Assembly (NCBI RefSeq): GCF_026341775.1
Contig: NZ_JAPEOB010000003.1
Location: 1,220,490-1,284,489 of the forward strand
DNA from: Streptomyces sp. NBC_00654
GTDB taxonomy: Bacteria; Actinomycetota; Actinomycetes; Streptomycetales; Streptomycetaceae
Direction: 5' to 3'
Length of the DNA stretch: 64,000 nucleotides
Numbering within the stretch: the first letter of the stretch is position 1; each line of letters opens with the position of its first letter. The notes below the pieces were generated by a model that was given only the letters and a program-made list of their open reading frames with translations, had not been told where the DNA came from and made no database searches. The position numbers were made by a program, and so were the translations under genes. Positions 51,234 through 59,446 of this stretch are shown piece after piece.

Positions 51234-52565
51234 CTACGGCCTCCGCCCGAAGAATTCGATCTCCGCCACGGCCACCCGGCGCCCCTCCCCCGTGCCGTAC
51301 GCCGAGTCGACCGTGAGCCGGGCCCGTACGGTGTCCGAGCCGCGTACGTCGAAGGTCTGCTGCCCCGACTGGTCCCGCAGCCTGAGCGTCCGGCGCGTCT
51401 CCTTGCCGTCCTTCCCGGTCAGCACCACGGTGAGCCGCGCCGGGCGTGCCTGCGTGAGGAACTCGTCCTTGCGCGCCGAGGTCCCGGAGAACACAACGAC
51501 CTTCATCACCCGCACCGGCTGGGCGAACTCGCACTCCAGATACTCCCCGGCTCCGTCCCCGGCCTCCTTCGGTGCCCAGTAACGGTTGTTGAACCCGTCG
51601 AAGGCCGCACCCGCCGGATGGCCCGGCACCGCGCTGGAGCTGCGGAACACGGAGGGCGGCACCGACTCGGGAGTGCCCGTCTCCTCCTTCGCGAAGCCGA
51701 ACAGACCGGGAAGATACGGCAGCGCGAACCAGATCCCGACGGCCACCAGCAGCAGCACGACCGGCAGCCCGAGCCTCGGCCGCCGCCATCCGCGCCTCGG
51801 CCTGGTCCCCGCCGCATGGGACTGCCGGGGACCTCTGTGGAAGATCCGCCGCCACCACGGCGGGCGGATGCCGGGGGGCGGGCCGGGGTCGAGGAGCAGG
51901 GCGCAGCGGACACAGAGCGTGCGCCCCGGCGCGTTCTCCGTACGGCAGTTGGGGCAGCTCACCGGTGCCCCGGCGGCGACCGGGCCCGGCGTCTCGGGGG
52001 CGATCGGTCCCGGCCCCGGATCGGGCCACGCGTCGGGCCCCGGAACACGCCCGTCCGTCCCTTCCCCGGGGCGCCGGGGAGCAGCGGTGCCGGACAGCGG
52101 AGCCGGAGCGGTCGGTGGGGGTACGGATAGGGGTACGGGGGTGGGCGCGGGCGTGGGCGTGGGGCGTGCGGGAAGCGGCTCCGGCGCGGGGGCGGGCGCA
52201 ACCAGTGGAACCGCAGGCGGCGGCGGAGGCGGTGCAGACGGTGGAGGCCCAGGTACAACCGGAGGCCCAAGCACGGGCGGCTGTACGGGCGGTTGCGCGG
52301 GCACAGGCGGTTGTGCGGCCACGGGCTGTTGAACGGGCATGGCCGGTGGCGCGGGCGGCTGTACGGGTACGGCCGGTGGCGCGAACGGTCCTACAGGCGC
52401 GGTGGGTTGCGCGGGCGCGGGCGGTTGCGCGGAGGGCGCACCCCCCGCCTCCGCCCCCGCCCCCGCCCCCGGCTCCGGATCCGGCTCCCATGCCAGGAAC
52501 GCCTCGCAGGACGCGCAGAACTCGCGCCCCGGCGTGTTCCGGTGGCCGCACGACTCGCAGATCAC
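51234..52565 (-). CDS. Zinc-ribbon, single-pass membrane protein with discoidin-like domain (CisA-like?)
   Basis: A 443-residue protein of five parts: an N-terminal zinc ribbon (CESCGHRNTPGREFCASC), a Pro/Ala-rich linker of about 180 residues, a second zinc ribbon (CPNCRTENAPGRTLCVRC), one membrane segment (GLPVVLLLVAVGIWFALPYL) and a C-terminal discoidin/F5-8-type beta-sandwich (AFDGFNNRYWAPKE, GTGEGRRVAVAEIEFFG). The GTG start overlaps the preceding tail gene stop. Its place at the end of the injection-system cluster recalls the Streptomyces CisA membrane protein that couples particles to the membrane; that identity is from memory and position only. Confidence 0.75.
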   Translation of the reverse strand: MICESCGHRNTPGREFCASCEAFLAWEPDPEPGAGAGAEAGGAPSAQPPAPAQPTAPVGPFAPPAVPVQPPAPPAMPVQQPVAAQPPVPAQPPVQPPVLGPPVVPGPPPSAPPPPPPAVPLVAPAPAPEPLPARPTPTPAPTPVPLSVPPPTAPAPLSGTAAPRRPGEGTDGRVPGPDAWPDPGPGPIAPETPGPVAAGAPVSCPNCRTENAPGRTLCVRCALLLDPGPPPGIRPPWWRRIFHRGPRQSHAAGTRPRRGWRRPRLGLPVVLLLVAVGIWFALPYLPGLFGFAKEETGTPESVPPSVFRSSSAVPGHPAGAAFDGFNNRYWAPKEAGDGAGEYLECEFAQPVRVMKVVVFSGTSARKDEFLTQARPARLTVVLTGKDGKETRRTLRLRDQSGQQTFDVRGSDTVRARLTVDSAYGTGEGRRVAVAEIEFFGRRP

Positions 52566-53152
52566 TCCGCCTCACCCCCCGAAGCCACCGGCCCCGGACT
52601 CCCGGCCGGCGGCAGGATCTCCAGCGTGAACCCGACGTGCGCGGGAACCTCCGTACCGATCAGTTCCTCCAGCCGCACCCGGTCGACGCGCCGCCCCCGC
52701 CCGGCTTCCGGTTCGCGGACCCGGATCGTCACCCAGGCACGCGGCAGGCCCGGCAGTGGGGTGAGGGGCCGGGTCGACCACGCCGTACCGCCGCTCTCCA
52801 CGATCTCCGGTTCGGTGCCGGTCTCCAGCCGTACCGCATCCGCCAGCCCCCGCAGCGTCCCGCGCCGTGCGTGCCGCGCCACCGCGCCCCGTACCGCCGC
52901 CCGTTGCCGGTCCGGGGTGCTGTCCTCGTACGGCTCCACGGCCACCCACTGGGCCAGCCAGTCCAGGAAGTCGTCCGGGGCGCTGCGGGGGTCGAGGTGG
53001 GCGGGGAGGTTGTCGATGGTGAGCAGGACCGGGGCGAGTACGTCGTCGAGCGCGGCGAGGAAGCGCTGGAGGAAGTCCTGCTCCAGGTAGACGGCGGGCA
53101 GTTGCTCGATCAGCGGGTGCGGGGTCGGGAGACCGGGAACGCCGGTACGCAT
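52562..53152 (-). CDS. eCIS tail protein I-like baseplate protein (Afp12-like)
   Basis: A 196-residue phage-tail-protein-I family protein: EQLPAVYLEQDFLQRFLAAL, then LDPRSAPDDFLDWLAQWVAVE and RRGTLRGLADAVRLETG. It probably completes the baseplate wedge with the gpJ-like protein. ATG 53152, 4 bases after the gpJ stop. The stop overlaps the next gene by four bases. Confidence 0.88.
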   Translation of the reverse strand: MRTGVPGLPTPHPLIEQLPAVYLEQDFLQRFLAALDDVLAPVLLTIDNLPAHLDPRSAPDDFLDWLAQWVAVEPYEDSTPDRQRAAVRGAVARHARRGTLRGLADAVRLETGTEPEIVESGGTAWSTRPLTPLPGLPRAWVTIRVREPEAGRGRRVDRVRLEELIGTEVPAHVGFTLEILPPAGSPGPVASGGEAE

Positions 53153-53156
53153 CGGT

Positions 53157-55211
53157 TCAGCCCTCCCGTACCCGGAGCGCGTGCTCGTAGCTGAAGACCA
53201 GGGCGTGCCGGTCCAGCGGAATCCTGGTCGTGGCGTCCGTGCGCTCGCCGGTCACCGGGTCGGCCCGGTAGAGGCGTACGTCCTCCACCAGGTCCACCCC
53301 CGGCACCCGCTGGAGCACGGCGAACGCCTCGCCCGACTGGATCGGCCGGCCGAACGGCCAGCCCTGCCCGTTCGGCCCCCCGGTCAGCGGGTTGAAGTAC
53401 CCGTACAGCGCGGCGAGCGCCGTCTCCCGGACCCGCTCGACGACCGCCCCGCGCTCGGCCTGCACCGTGGCCACGACGGTCACGCCCTGGTAGAACGGCG
53501 GCTCGACGACCAGCCGGGCACCGACCGGACGGCGGGCGTCCAGATGCTGCGCGATGAGGCCCAGCGTGTGGGCGGGCGGGATGAGCTCGTCGAACTCGAT
53601 CCGGCCCTGTTCGTCGCTGCGCCCGGCCGGTACGACGAGCAGCCGCACCCCGCCCGCGTCGGCGCCCGGGTTCCCCTCCGTCGCGCCGCCGTTCCCCGGC
53701 GCCGCCCCGCCCGTACCCTCGCCGCCCACTCCGCCGCCGGTCGCGGCACCGCCTGCCCCTTCGCCGTCCTCCCCGGCCCGGATGCAGTGCACCCGTGCCG
53801 CGTCCGGGGCGATCTCACGGGCCAGCAGCTCGTAGTCGTGCGGCACGACGGCCCGGTGCAGGGTCCGCAGGGTCATCGGCCCCCGCACCCGGGCGCTCTC
53901 GACACTCTCGCCGTCGACCCCGCCGAGCGCCGGACGGCGGTTCTCCACCCGGGCCACGTACGGGATCGCGCTGCGCAGGACCCGCAGGGTGGACCGGGCG
54001 ACGTTGCCGCGCAGCCCGCCCCCCGTGCGGTAGGAGCGCACCCGGACGACCGCGCCCTTGTCCGGGACGTCGCCGTAGTAGCGGATGCCGCCGTCCCGTT
54101 CCCGTACGGCGGGGCCGAACTCGACCCGCCCGGAGTTCGGGTCCAGCGTGACGTGACGGTCCTCGGGACCGGAGTGCGCGAAGTCGTCGACCCGGGTCCA
54201 CCGGGTGACCCCGTCACCGCCCGCCGGACCGGACACCTCGACGACGAACTCGCCGGGCACCACGGGCGGGCGCGCCAGCGTGAACACCTGGCCCGGCACC
54301 CCCTCCGCCGCCCCCAGCACCTCATCGGCGACGGTCTCCGCGTGCTCGGCGGCAACGGTCGCGCCGATCGTGAACGCGGTGATCCGGCGGACCACGGGCG
54401 GTGCCATGTACGTCGGCTGGCCCGGCTCCGCCTCGATCAGACGGCAGCGCAGCCAGCCACCGGTACGCCGCACCACGGCGGCCGGGACATGCGTCCTCGG
54501 CAGATGCAGGATCAGCTCACCGGAACGGTTGAAGCCGCCCGTGTCGTCCTTCTCGACGTCGCAGACCGTCCAGGCGGTGCCGTCCCACGCCTCCCAGAGC
54601 AGCGGCGGCCGCAACGGGTCGACGCCGACGCCCTCGACCTTGCAGTCCAGCCGCAGGACGAGCACGCCCGCCGGAACGGCCGCCGACAGGCCCACGTACA
54701 GACAGTCCCCCGGCGCCGGAGTGGCCCCGAAGCACGCCACGTCCCGCCCGAGCGCCAGCTCCTCCGTACGGTCCACGGCCTCCCCGGGCGAGGGCCAGGT
54801 GGCGAGATGGGCGAAGGCGCAGGGCACGATGGTCAGGGTCTCGGAGGTGGTGAAGACGACCGCCTCCTCCGTCTCCGTACGGACCGTGGCGACCTCCGTG
54901 CCGGCCCGCACCACCACCGGGTCGGGCTGCGGCGCGGACAGCCGGAACGTCACGTCGGTGTGCGCGGCCGTGGGCGGGTGGAGCCGCACCCCGATCAGGT
55001 CGAGGAAGGTCAGATAGCTCTTCTCCGGCACCCGGTTCACCCGGTAGACGAGCTGGTCGACCATGGTCGCGAACGCCTCGATGAGCGTCACCCCGGGGTC
55101 GGACACATTGTGATCGGTCCACTCCGGGCAGCGCTGCTGCACCAGGCGCTTGGCCTCGTCCACCAGGCCCTGGAAGCGGCGGTCGTCCAGATACGGACTG
55201 GGCAGCGTCAC
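53157..55211 (-). CDS. eCIS baseplate assembly protein J-like (Afp11-like)
   Basis: A 684-residue baseplate wedge protein of the gpJ/gp6 family. Visible family features are the N-terminal PYLDDRRFQGLVDEAKRLV, NVSDPGVTLIEAFATMVDQL, and a C-terminal region with GGPNGQGWPFGRPIQSGEAF. A glycine-rich insertion (GAGGAATGGGVGGEGTGG, about residues 462-500) interrupts it. GTG 55211 overlaps the gp25 stop by four bases (GTGA). In the particle it would bind the gp25-like protein and spike hub. Confidence 0.9.
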   Translation of the reverse strand: MTLPSPYLDDRRFQGLVDEAKRLVQQRCPEWTDHNVSDPGVTLIEAFATMVDQLVYRVNRVPEKSYLTFLDLIGVRLHPPTAAHTDVTFRLSAPQPDPVVVRAGTEVATVRTETEEAVVFTTSETLTIVPCAFAHLATWPSPGEAVDRTEELALGRDVACFGATPAPGDCLYVGLSAAVPAGVLVLRLDCKVEGVGVDPLRPPLLWEAWDGTAWTVCDVEKDDTGGFNRSGELILHLPRTHVPAAVVRRTGGWLRCRLIEAEPGQPTYMAPPVVRRITAFTIGATVAAEHAETVADEVLGAAEGVPGQVFTLARPPVVPGEFVVEVSGPAGGDGVTRWTRVDDFAHSGPEDRHVTLDPNSGRVEFGPAVRERDGGIRYYGDVPDKGAVVRVRSYRTGGGLRGNVARSTLRVLRSAIPYVARVENRRPALGGVDGESVESARVRGPMTLRTLHRAVVPHDYELLAREIAPDAARVHCIRAGEDGEGAGGAATGGGVGGEGTGGAAPGNGGATEGNPGADAGGVRLLVVPAGRSDEQGRIEFDELIPPAHTLGLIAQHLDARRPVGARLVVEPPFYQGVTVVATVQAERGAVVERVRETALAALYGYFNPLTGGPNGQGWPFGRPIQSGEAFAVLQRVPGVDLVEDVRLYRADPVTGERTDATTRIPLDRHALVFSYEHALRVREG

Positions 55212-55639
55212 GCGCCGGTCTCCTCGTCGTTGGTCGCGTCCTGGGCGTGCTGCGGAATCACATAGAACGGGAAGACCAGATTCCGGGGGTCGTTGGCACC
55301 GCGCACGGTGTACCCGATGTCGATGTAGAGCACCCCCTCGTCCGCCTCGTCGAACCGGACGACGACCTCGGCCACCTCGATCCGGGGCTCCCAGCGCTCC
55401 AGCGCGAGACGCACCTCGTACGCGAGCTGCCCCGCCGTCCCCGCGTCGGCGGGCGCGAACACGTAGTCGTTGACGGCGCAGCCGAACTCCGGCCGCATCG
55501 GCCGTTCCCCCGGCGAGGTCGCCAGGATCAGCCGGATCGACTCCTCCAGCTCGTGCTCACCGCGCACGAGCGCGATCGACCCGGTGGCGTCCGTACGCGG
55601 CGGAAACGCCCAGCCCGCGCCGATGAACTGCTGTCCCAT
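55208..55639 (-). CDS. eCIS baseplate protein, GPW/gp25 family (Afp9-like)
   Basis: A 143-residue gp25-like protein, a small conserved component that connects the baseplate to the sheath. Motifs include ESIRLILATSPGERPMRPEFG and NDYVFAPADAGTAGQLAYEV. ATG 55639 lies 7 bases after the PAAR gene stop. Coupled to the gpJ gene by a 4-base overlap. Confidence 0.92.
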   Translation of the reverse strand: MGQQFIGAGWAFPPRTDATGSIALVRGEHELEESIRLILATSPGERPMRPEFGCAVNDYVFAPADAGTAGQLAYEVRLALERWEPRIEVAEVVVRFDEADEGVLYIDIGYTVRGANDPRNLVFPFYVIPQHAQDATNDEETGA

Positions 55640-55645
55640 GCCGCC

Positions 55646-55933
55646 TCAGCCCCCGATCAGCACCGACGCGCACCCGGACACGACCGGCGCCCCGCAGCCC
55701 GCCAGGTCCCCGACCCGGGCGGCGGGCTGCCCGCCGATCAGCACGGTGGAGCTACCGGGCGGCGCGATGGCGGACGGCGGATGGGCGGCGGGGGACGCGC
55801 ACTGGTGCGGGGTCCCGACCGTGGCGGCGGGCTGCCCGCCGATGAGCACGGACGGCACACCGGGCGGCCCGACCGTGCCGGGGTGCCCGGTGGGGTCGCC
55901 GACCCGGGCGGCTGCGGCTGCTGCTGCCGACAT
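55646..55933 (-). CDS. eCIS PAAR-repeat spike tip protein (Afp10-like)
   Basis: A 95-residue PAAR protein that sharpens the spike. It has three VLIGGQPAA-type repeats (VLIGGQPAATVG, VLIGGQPAARVG, ASVLIGG) and ends CASVLIGG. The histidine and cysteines that often bind the tip metal are represented by HQC and two further Cys. The start at 55933 is chosen for AGGAGT about 7 bases upstream; longer forms run into repeats. It lies between the gp25 gene and the VgrG-like gene. Confidence 0.9.
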   Translation of the reverse strand: MSAAAAAAARVGDPTGHPGTVGPPGVPSVLIGGQPAATVGTPHQCASPAAHPPSAIAPPGSSTVLIGGQPAARVGDLAGCGAPVVSGCASVLIGG

Positions 55934-55939
55934 GCGGTC

Positions 55940-56060
55940 CACTCCTGTTCCTGTCACGTGTTCCTGTGCGTGTGCGTGTTCCTGTCACGTGTTCCTGCTG
56001 CGTGTGCGTGTGCGTGTTCCTGTCACGTGTGCGTGTGGGTGTTCTGTACGTGCTTCCCGT
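55940..56060. repeat. GTTCCTGTCACGTG minisatellite between spike and PAAR genes
   Basis: Three copies of GTTCCTGTCACGTG (55947, 55978, 56016) are interspersed with GTGTGCGTGT units in the 136-base gap inside the injection-system operon. CACGTG is also a potential protein-binding palindrome. Confidence 0.88.
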
Positions 56061-56069
56061 GCGTGTACG

Positions 56070-58073
56070 TCAGTTGAGCTTGATCATCGGGGCGTTCACG
56101 GACACCGAGGCACCGCTCTTGATGTCGGTGCGCTGGGTGCCGTTGACCGAGACCTGGCCCCCCTGCACCTCCACCGCTCCACCGGTGGAGAGCGCGACCT
56201 TTCCGGTGCCGCCGTCCAGGGCCACACCACTGCGGGACGTCAAGGTGACGCTGTCACCGGAGAGTTCGAGAGCGCCGCGCCCGGCGTCCAGGGCGACGCC
56301 CTTGGCCGCCGTGATGGAGACCTGCTCCTTGGCCTCGATCGTCACGCTGCCGTCGCTGTTGATGACGATGGCGGTGCCCCTGCGGTCGAGGTCGATGGTG
56401 AGCTTGCCGTCGCCGGTACGGAGCCGGACGCCCTGCGGGCCGTTCGCCGCGTCCAGCAGCTCCAGCTGGTTGCCGCTCCTGGAGGCGAAGGTGCGCCGGT
56501 TCACGGCACCGCTCGTGGGATCGACCAGCTCACCACCGTCACCGCCGCCGGGAGCAACGCCCGCCCCCGAACCGGTGCCGGCCCCGGAGCCGGCCCCCGG
56601 ACCGCCCCCCGGAGCACCACCGGCCCCAGGGCCGGAACCCGCCCCGGCACCGCCTCCCGGACCGCCTCCCGGGCCGCCCCCCGGCCGGTCCTGCCCGTTG
56701 TACAGCCCGGCCAGCACGTACGGCCGGTCCAGATGCCCGTGCTCGAACCCGACCAGCACCTCGTCGCCGACCTCCGGGATGAACGCCTCGCCGCCGCCCG
56801 TCCCGCCCGACTGCGCCGTACGCGCCCAGTCGCTCGCGTACTCGTCCGACAGCCACGGGAACCTGACCTTGACCCGCCCCGAGCCCTCCGGGTCCTGGGT
56901 GTCCGTCACGGTCCCGCTGACCAGCCCGGCGCAGCGCGACCCACCGTTGCCGCCGCCACCGCTCCCGCCCGGCGCTCCCCCGGTCAGCCCGAACAGCGAG
57001 CGCTCCTGCTGCCCGGAGACCGTGATCCAGGTCTCGTACCCCCGTACGGCGTCGAAGACATGGCGCGAGGACGTCACCGTGTACCGGCCCTCGAACGGCG
57101 CGCCCACCGCGTTCAGCGCCACCGCACTGCCCGCCCTGACCTCCGGGTTGCCCCGGATCACCGCCTCCAGCTCCGCGAACGACCCGGCGATCCGCTCCGC
57201 CAGGGCCTTCGCCGCCTGGTCGACCTGCGCCTGGGCCCCGTACGCCGCGTCCGTCACCACGAACCGCGCCTCGCCGAACGGGGCGCACACCTCCGCCGCC
57301 GTCACCCCCAGCTCCAGCGTCGAGGACTTCCCCGCCGGCGCCCTGCCCACCAGCGGCTGCTTGGCCTGGACGTCCCAGCCGCGCACCTCCACCTCGGAGA
57401 CCTGCTCGGCGGCGGACACCCCGGCCCGGCAGCGGAGGAGGTTGCTGCCCAGTTCCAGGACGAGCGGATCGCGGTCGGCGCGCGCCGAACCGTCCGGCGC
57501 CCCGCTCGCCTCGGCGGGGCGGGTGATGTGCAACTGCCCGTCGCGTACGTACGCCTGGGCCCCGGCCTCCTCGGCGAGGCCTCGTACGAACTCCCAGTCG
57601 GTGATGTTGGGCTGGGCGATGTGTTCGAGTACGGGCCCGGCGATGTCCACGTTCCCCGGCTTCAGCCCGGCGCGCCGGGCGACCTGGCCGCAGATGTCGG
57701 CGAGGGTCATGTTCTGGTAGCTGGCCACCCGCCGCCCCCGGAAGAGGCGGTGCGACTCGTCGAGTCCACGTACGACGGTGAACGTTCCGGTCTCGTCCAG
57801 CTCCACCTCCAGGGCGGTCACCACTCCGTCGAGCAGCGGCTTGGGAGCCGTGTCACCGCCCGCGCGGGCCAGCAGCCGGGCCTCGCTGCCGATCTTCAGC
57901 CCGGCCTGTTCCAGAAGCACCCGGTCCGGGTCCCGGAACCGCAGCAGGAACAGGTCCGGGAGCGTACGGCTGTCATCGACGTACCCCTCGACCAGCGTGT
58001 TCACGAACTTCGCCGGCAGCGGTGTGCCACCGAACTCCACCACCAACGCGGTGGCGACGCCCTGTTGCGCCAT
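56070..58073 (-). CDS. eCIS VgrG/gp5-like spike protein (Afp8-like)
   Basis: A 667-residue spike protein. Residues about 1-340 match phage late-control gene D/gp27-like hub domains (RDPDRVLLEQAGLKIGSEA, YQNMTLADICGQVARRAGL, ITDWEFVRGLAEEAGAQAYV). An OB-fold gp5-like domain follows (RVKVRFPWLSDEYASDWARTA, FIPEVGDEVLVGFEHGHLD). A glycine-rich segment of about 50 residues, then a C-terminal beta-helix of repeating short strands. ATG 58073 shares one base with the LysM gene stop. It would puncture the target with the PAAR tip. Confidence 0.92.
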   Translation of the reverse strand: MAQQGVATALVVEFGGTPLPAKFVNTLVEGYVDDSRTLPDLFLLRFRDPDRVLLEQAGLKIGSEARLLARAGGDTAPKPLLDGVVTALEVELDETGTFTVVRGLDESHRLFRGRRVASYQNMTLADICGQVARRAGLKPGNVDIAGPVLEHIAQPNITDWEFVRGLAEEAGAQAYVRDGQLHITRPAEASGAPDGSARADRDPLVLELGSNLLRCRAGVSAAEQVSEVEVRGWDVQAKQPLVGRAPAGKSSTLELGVTAAEVCAPFGEARFVVTDAAYGAQAQVDQAAKALAERIAGSFAELEAVIRGNPEVRAGSAVALNAVGAPFEGRYTVTSSRHVFDAVRGYETWITVSGQQERSLFGLTGGAPGGSGGGGNGGSRCAGLVSGTVTDTQDPEGSGRVKVRFPWLSDEYASDWARTAQSGGTGGGEAFIPEVGDEVLVGFEHGHLDRPYVLAGLYNGQDRPGGGPGGGPGGGAGAGSGPGAGGAPGGGPGAGSGAGTGSGAGVAPGGGDGGELVDPTSGAVNRRTFASRSGNQLELLDAANGPQGVRLRTGDGKLTIDLDRRGTAIVINSDGSVTIEAKEQVSITAAKGVALDAGRGALELSGDSVTLTSRSGVALDGGTGKVALSTGGAVEVQGGQVSVNGTQRTDIKSGASVSVNAPMIKLN

Positions 58074-58873
58074 CAGCCCCGCCTCTCCCGGTCGGCGGAC
58101 CCCTGGAGCCGGTTCAGCTCGTCGAGGGCGGGCAGCAGGAGCTGGGTCCCCGGCGCGATCCGCATCGGGTCGTCGATGCCGTTCGCCTCGGCGATCACCC
58201 GCCAGGCACCGGCGTCCCCGTACTCCCGGTGGGCCAGCGACGGCAGCGAGTCCCCGGCGTCCACCCGGTGCACGCGCCGGGCGGCCAGAGCGCCCGAGGT
58301 CGGGTTCTGCCCCGGTGTCTCCCCGCTGATCTCCTCCATCGTGACCTGGCAGACAGCCCGGATCGGCACCCCGGACGTGGTGAACAGGGTGTATTTCGCG
58401 GCCACTTGACTGACATAGCCGGGAAATCCCGTCAGCCCGCCCCAGTGGAAGACCACCCACGGCGGCGAGGAGCGCTGCTGCTGCCGGGTCTCGTTCGTCG
58501 GCACGCAGCACGCGAACAGCTGCTCCACCGAGGTCACCACCCGGGTGTCCTGGGTGTCGCTGGCGTCGAAGAACATCTCGACGGTGAGCTTGCTGGGCTG
58601 TGACCCCTGGTACTCCGGCGGCCCGGAGCTCTTCGCCCCCTTGGCCGGAGTCCGCTTCCAGGACGCCGCCTTGGTCAGGCTCAGCTCCTTCGGATTGAAC
58701 TGGAAGTCGATCCGACCGCACGGGCCGCCGGGCGTCAGCCCGCCACCGGTCGGCGGGGTCCGCAGCTCCAGGTAGGCGTGCTCCAGCTTGGGCCGGGCCG
58801 AGCCGCCCTTCGCGGCGGACGCCACCCCCGACGTACCGGCGGCACTGAAGGCGATGGGTCCTGCACCGGCCAT
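58073..58873 (-). CDS. eCIS LysM-domain hub protein (Afp7-like)
   Basis: A 266-residue protein. An N-terminal tail-tube-like part contains FQFNPKELSLTKAASWKRTP and KLTVEMFFDASD. The C-terminal 55 residues form a LysM domain (RVDAGDSLPSLAHREYGDAG, ANGIDDPMRIAPGTQLLLP), which may bind peptidoglycan-type glycans or simply anchor to the hub. ATG 58873, 5 bases after the tube-protein stop. It connects tube and spike in related systems. Confidence 0.9.
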   Translation of the reverse strand: MAGAGPIAFSAAGTSGVASAAKGGSARPKLEHAYLELRTPPTGGGLTPGGPCGRIDFQFNPKELSLTKAASWKRTPAKGAKSSGPPEYQGSQPSKLTVEMFFDASDTQDTRVVTSVEQLFACCVPTNETRQQQRSSPPWVVFHWGGLTGFPGYVSQVAAKYTLFTTSGVPIRAVCQVTMEEISGETPGQNPTSGALAARRVHRVDAGDSLPSLAHREYGDAGAWRVIAEANGIDDPMRIAPGTQLLLPALDELNRLQGSADRERRG

Positions 58874-58878
58874 GCGGC

Positions 58879-59316
58879 TCAGCCCTCCATCACATAGCCG
58901 TGATGGGCGATCTCGATGGTCTCCATCGCGACCTTGGGCGACTCGGGCGTGAAGGAAGGACCGGTCCAGCGCACGGGAACGACCTCCAGCAGCCCCCACT
59001 CGGCCACCTTCCGCCCGTCCCCGGTCCGCGCCTCGATGTGCGCCGTCTTGCGGCTGAACCCGGTCGTCATCGTGGCGAACCAGCGCGCCACCTTCTCCGT
59101 CTCCCGGGTGAGCGGCCGGGACAGCTTCACGTTCGAGTACTTCAGCCGGGTCGGCAGCTGCCAGAGATGGCCGTTGTTGCCGCCCTCCTCGCGGGTTTCG
59201 AGCACCACTTCGCACCCCAGGCCGTCACATGTGTTGAACGACCCCAGCTCGATGTCGTCGATGGTCACGACGAAGCAGACACTGACGGCGGGGTCGCCGT
59301 CCTGGGCGGTGGCCAT
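58879..59316 (-). CDS. eCIS inner-tube protein 2 (Afp5-like)
   Basis: A 145-residue phage-tail-tube/T4 gp19-like protein: FVVTIDDIELGSFNTCDGLG, VKLSRPLTRETEKVARWF and a C-terminal WTGPSFTPESPKVAMETIEI. It forms the tube end next to the hub in related systems. ATG 59316. It has a paralogue-like counterpart at 61912. Confidence 0.9.
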   Translation of the reverse strand: MATAQDGDPAVSVCFVVTIDDIELGSFNTCDGLGCEVVLETREEGGNNGHLWQLPTRLKYSNVKLSRPLTRETEKVARWFATMTTGFSRKTAHIEARTGDGRKVAEWGLLEVVPVRWTGPSFTPESPKVAMETIEIAHHGYVMEG

Positions 59317-59355
59317 GACTCGTACCTCTCCTACTGGGTGGTGATCGGTGACGCG

Positions 59356-59446
59356 TGATCATCGGGGGCGGGTGGTCATCAGTGGCGGGTGGTCATCGGG
59401 GGCGGGTGGTCATCAGTGGCAGGGGTCATCGGGGGCGGGTGTTGAT
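59356..59446. repeat. 33 bp tandem repeat at the 3' end of the QR-repeat gene
   Basis: Two and a half copies of a 33-base unit (GGTCATCGGGGGCGGGTGGT, then CATCAGTGGCGGG) lie between the tube-2 gene and the preceding stop codon, running into the end of the upstream ORF. Confidence 0.9.
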
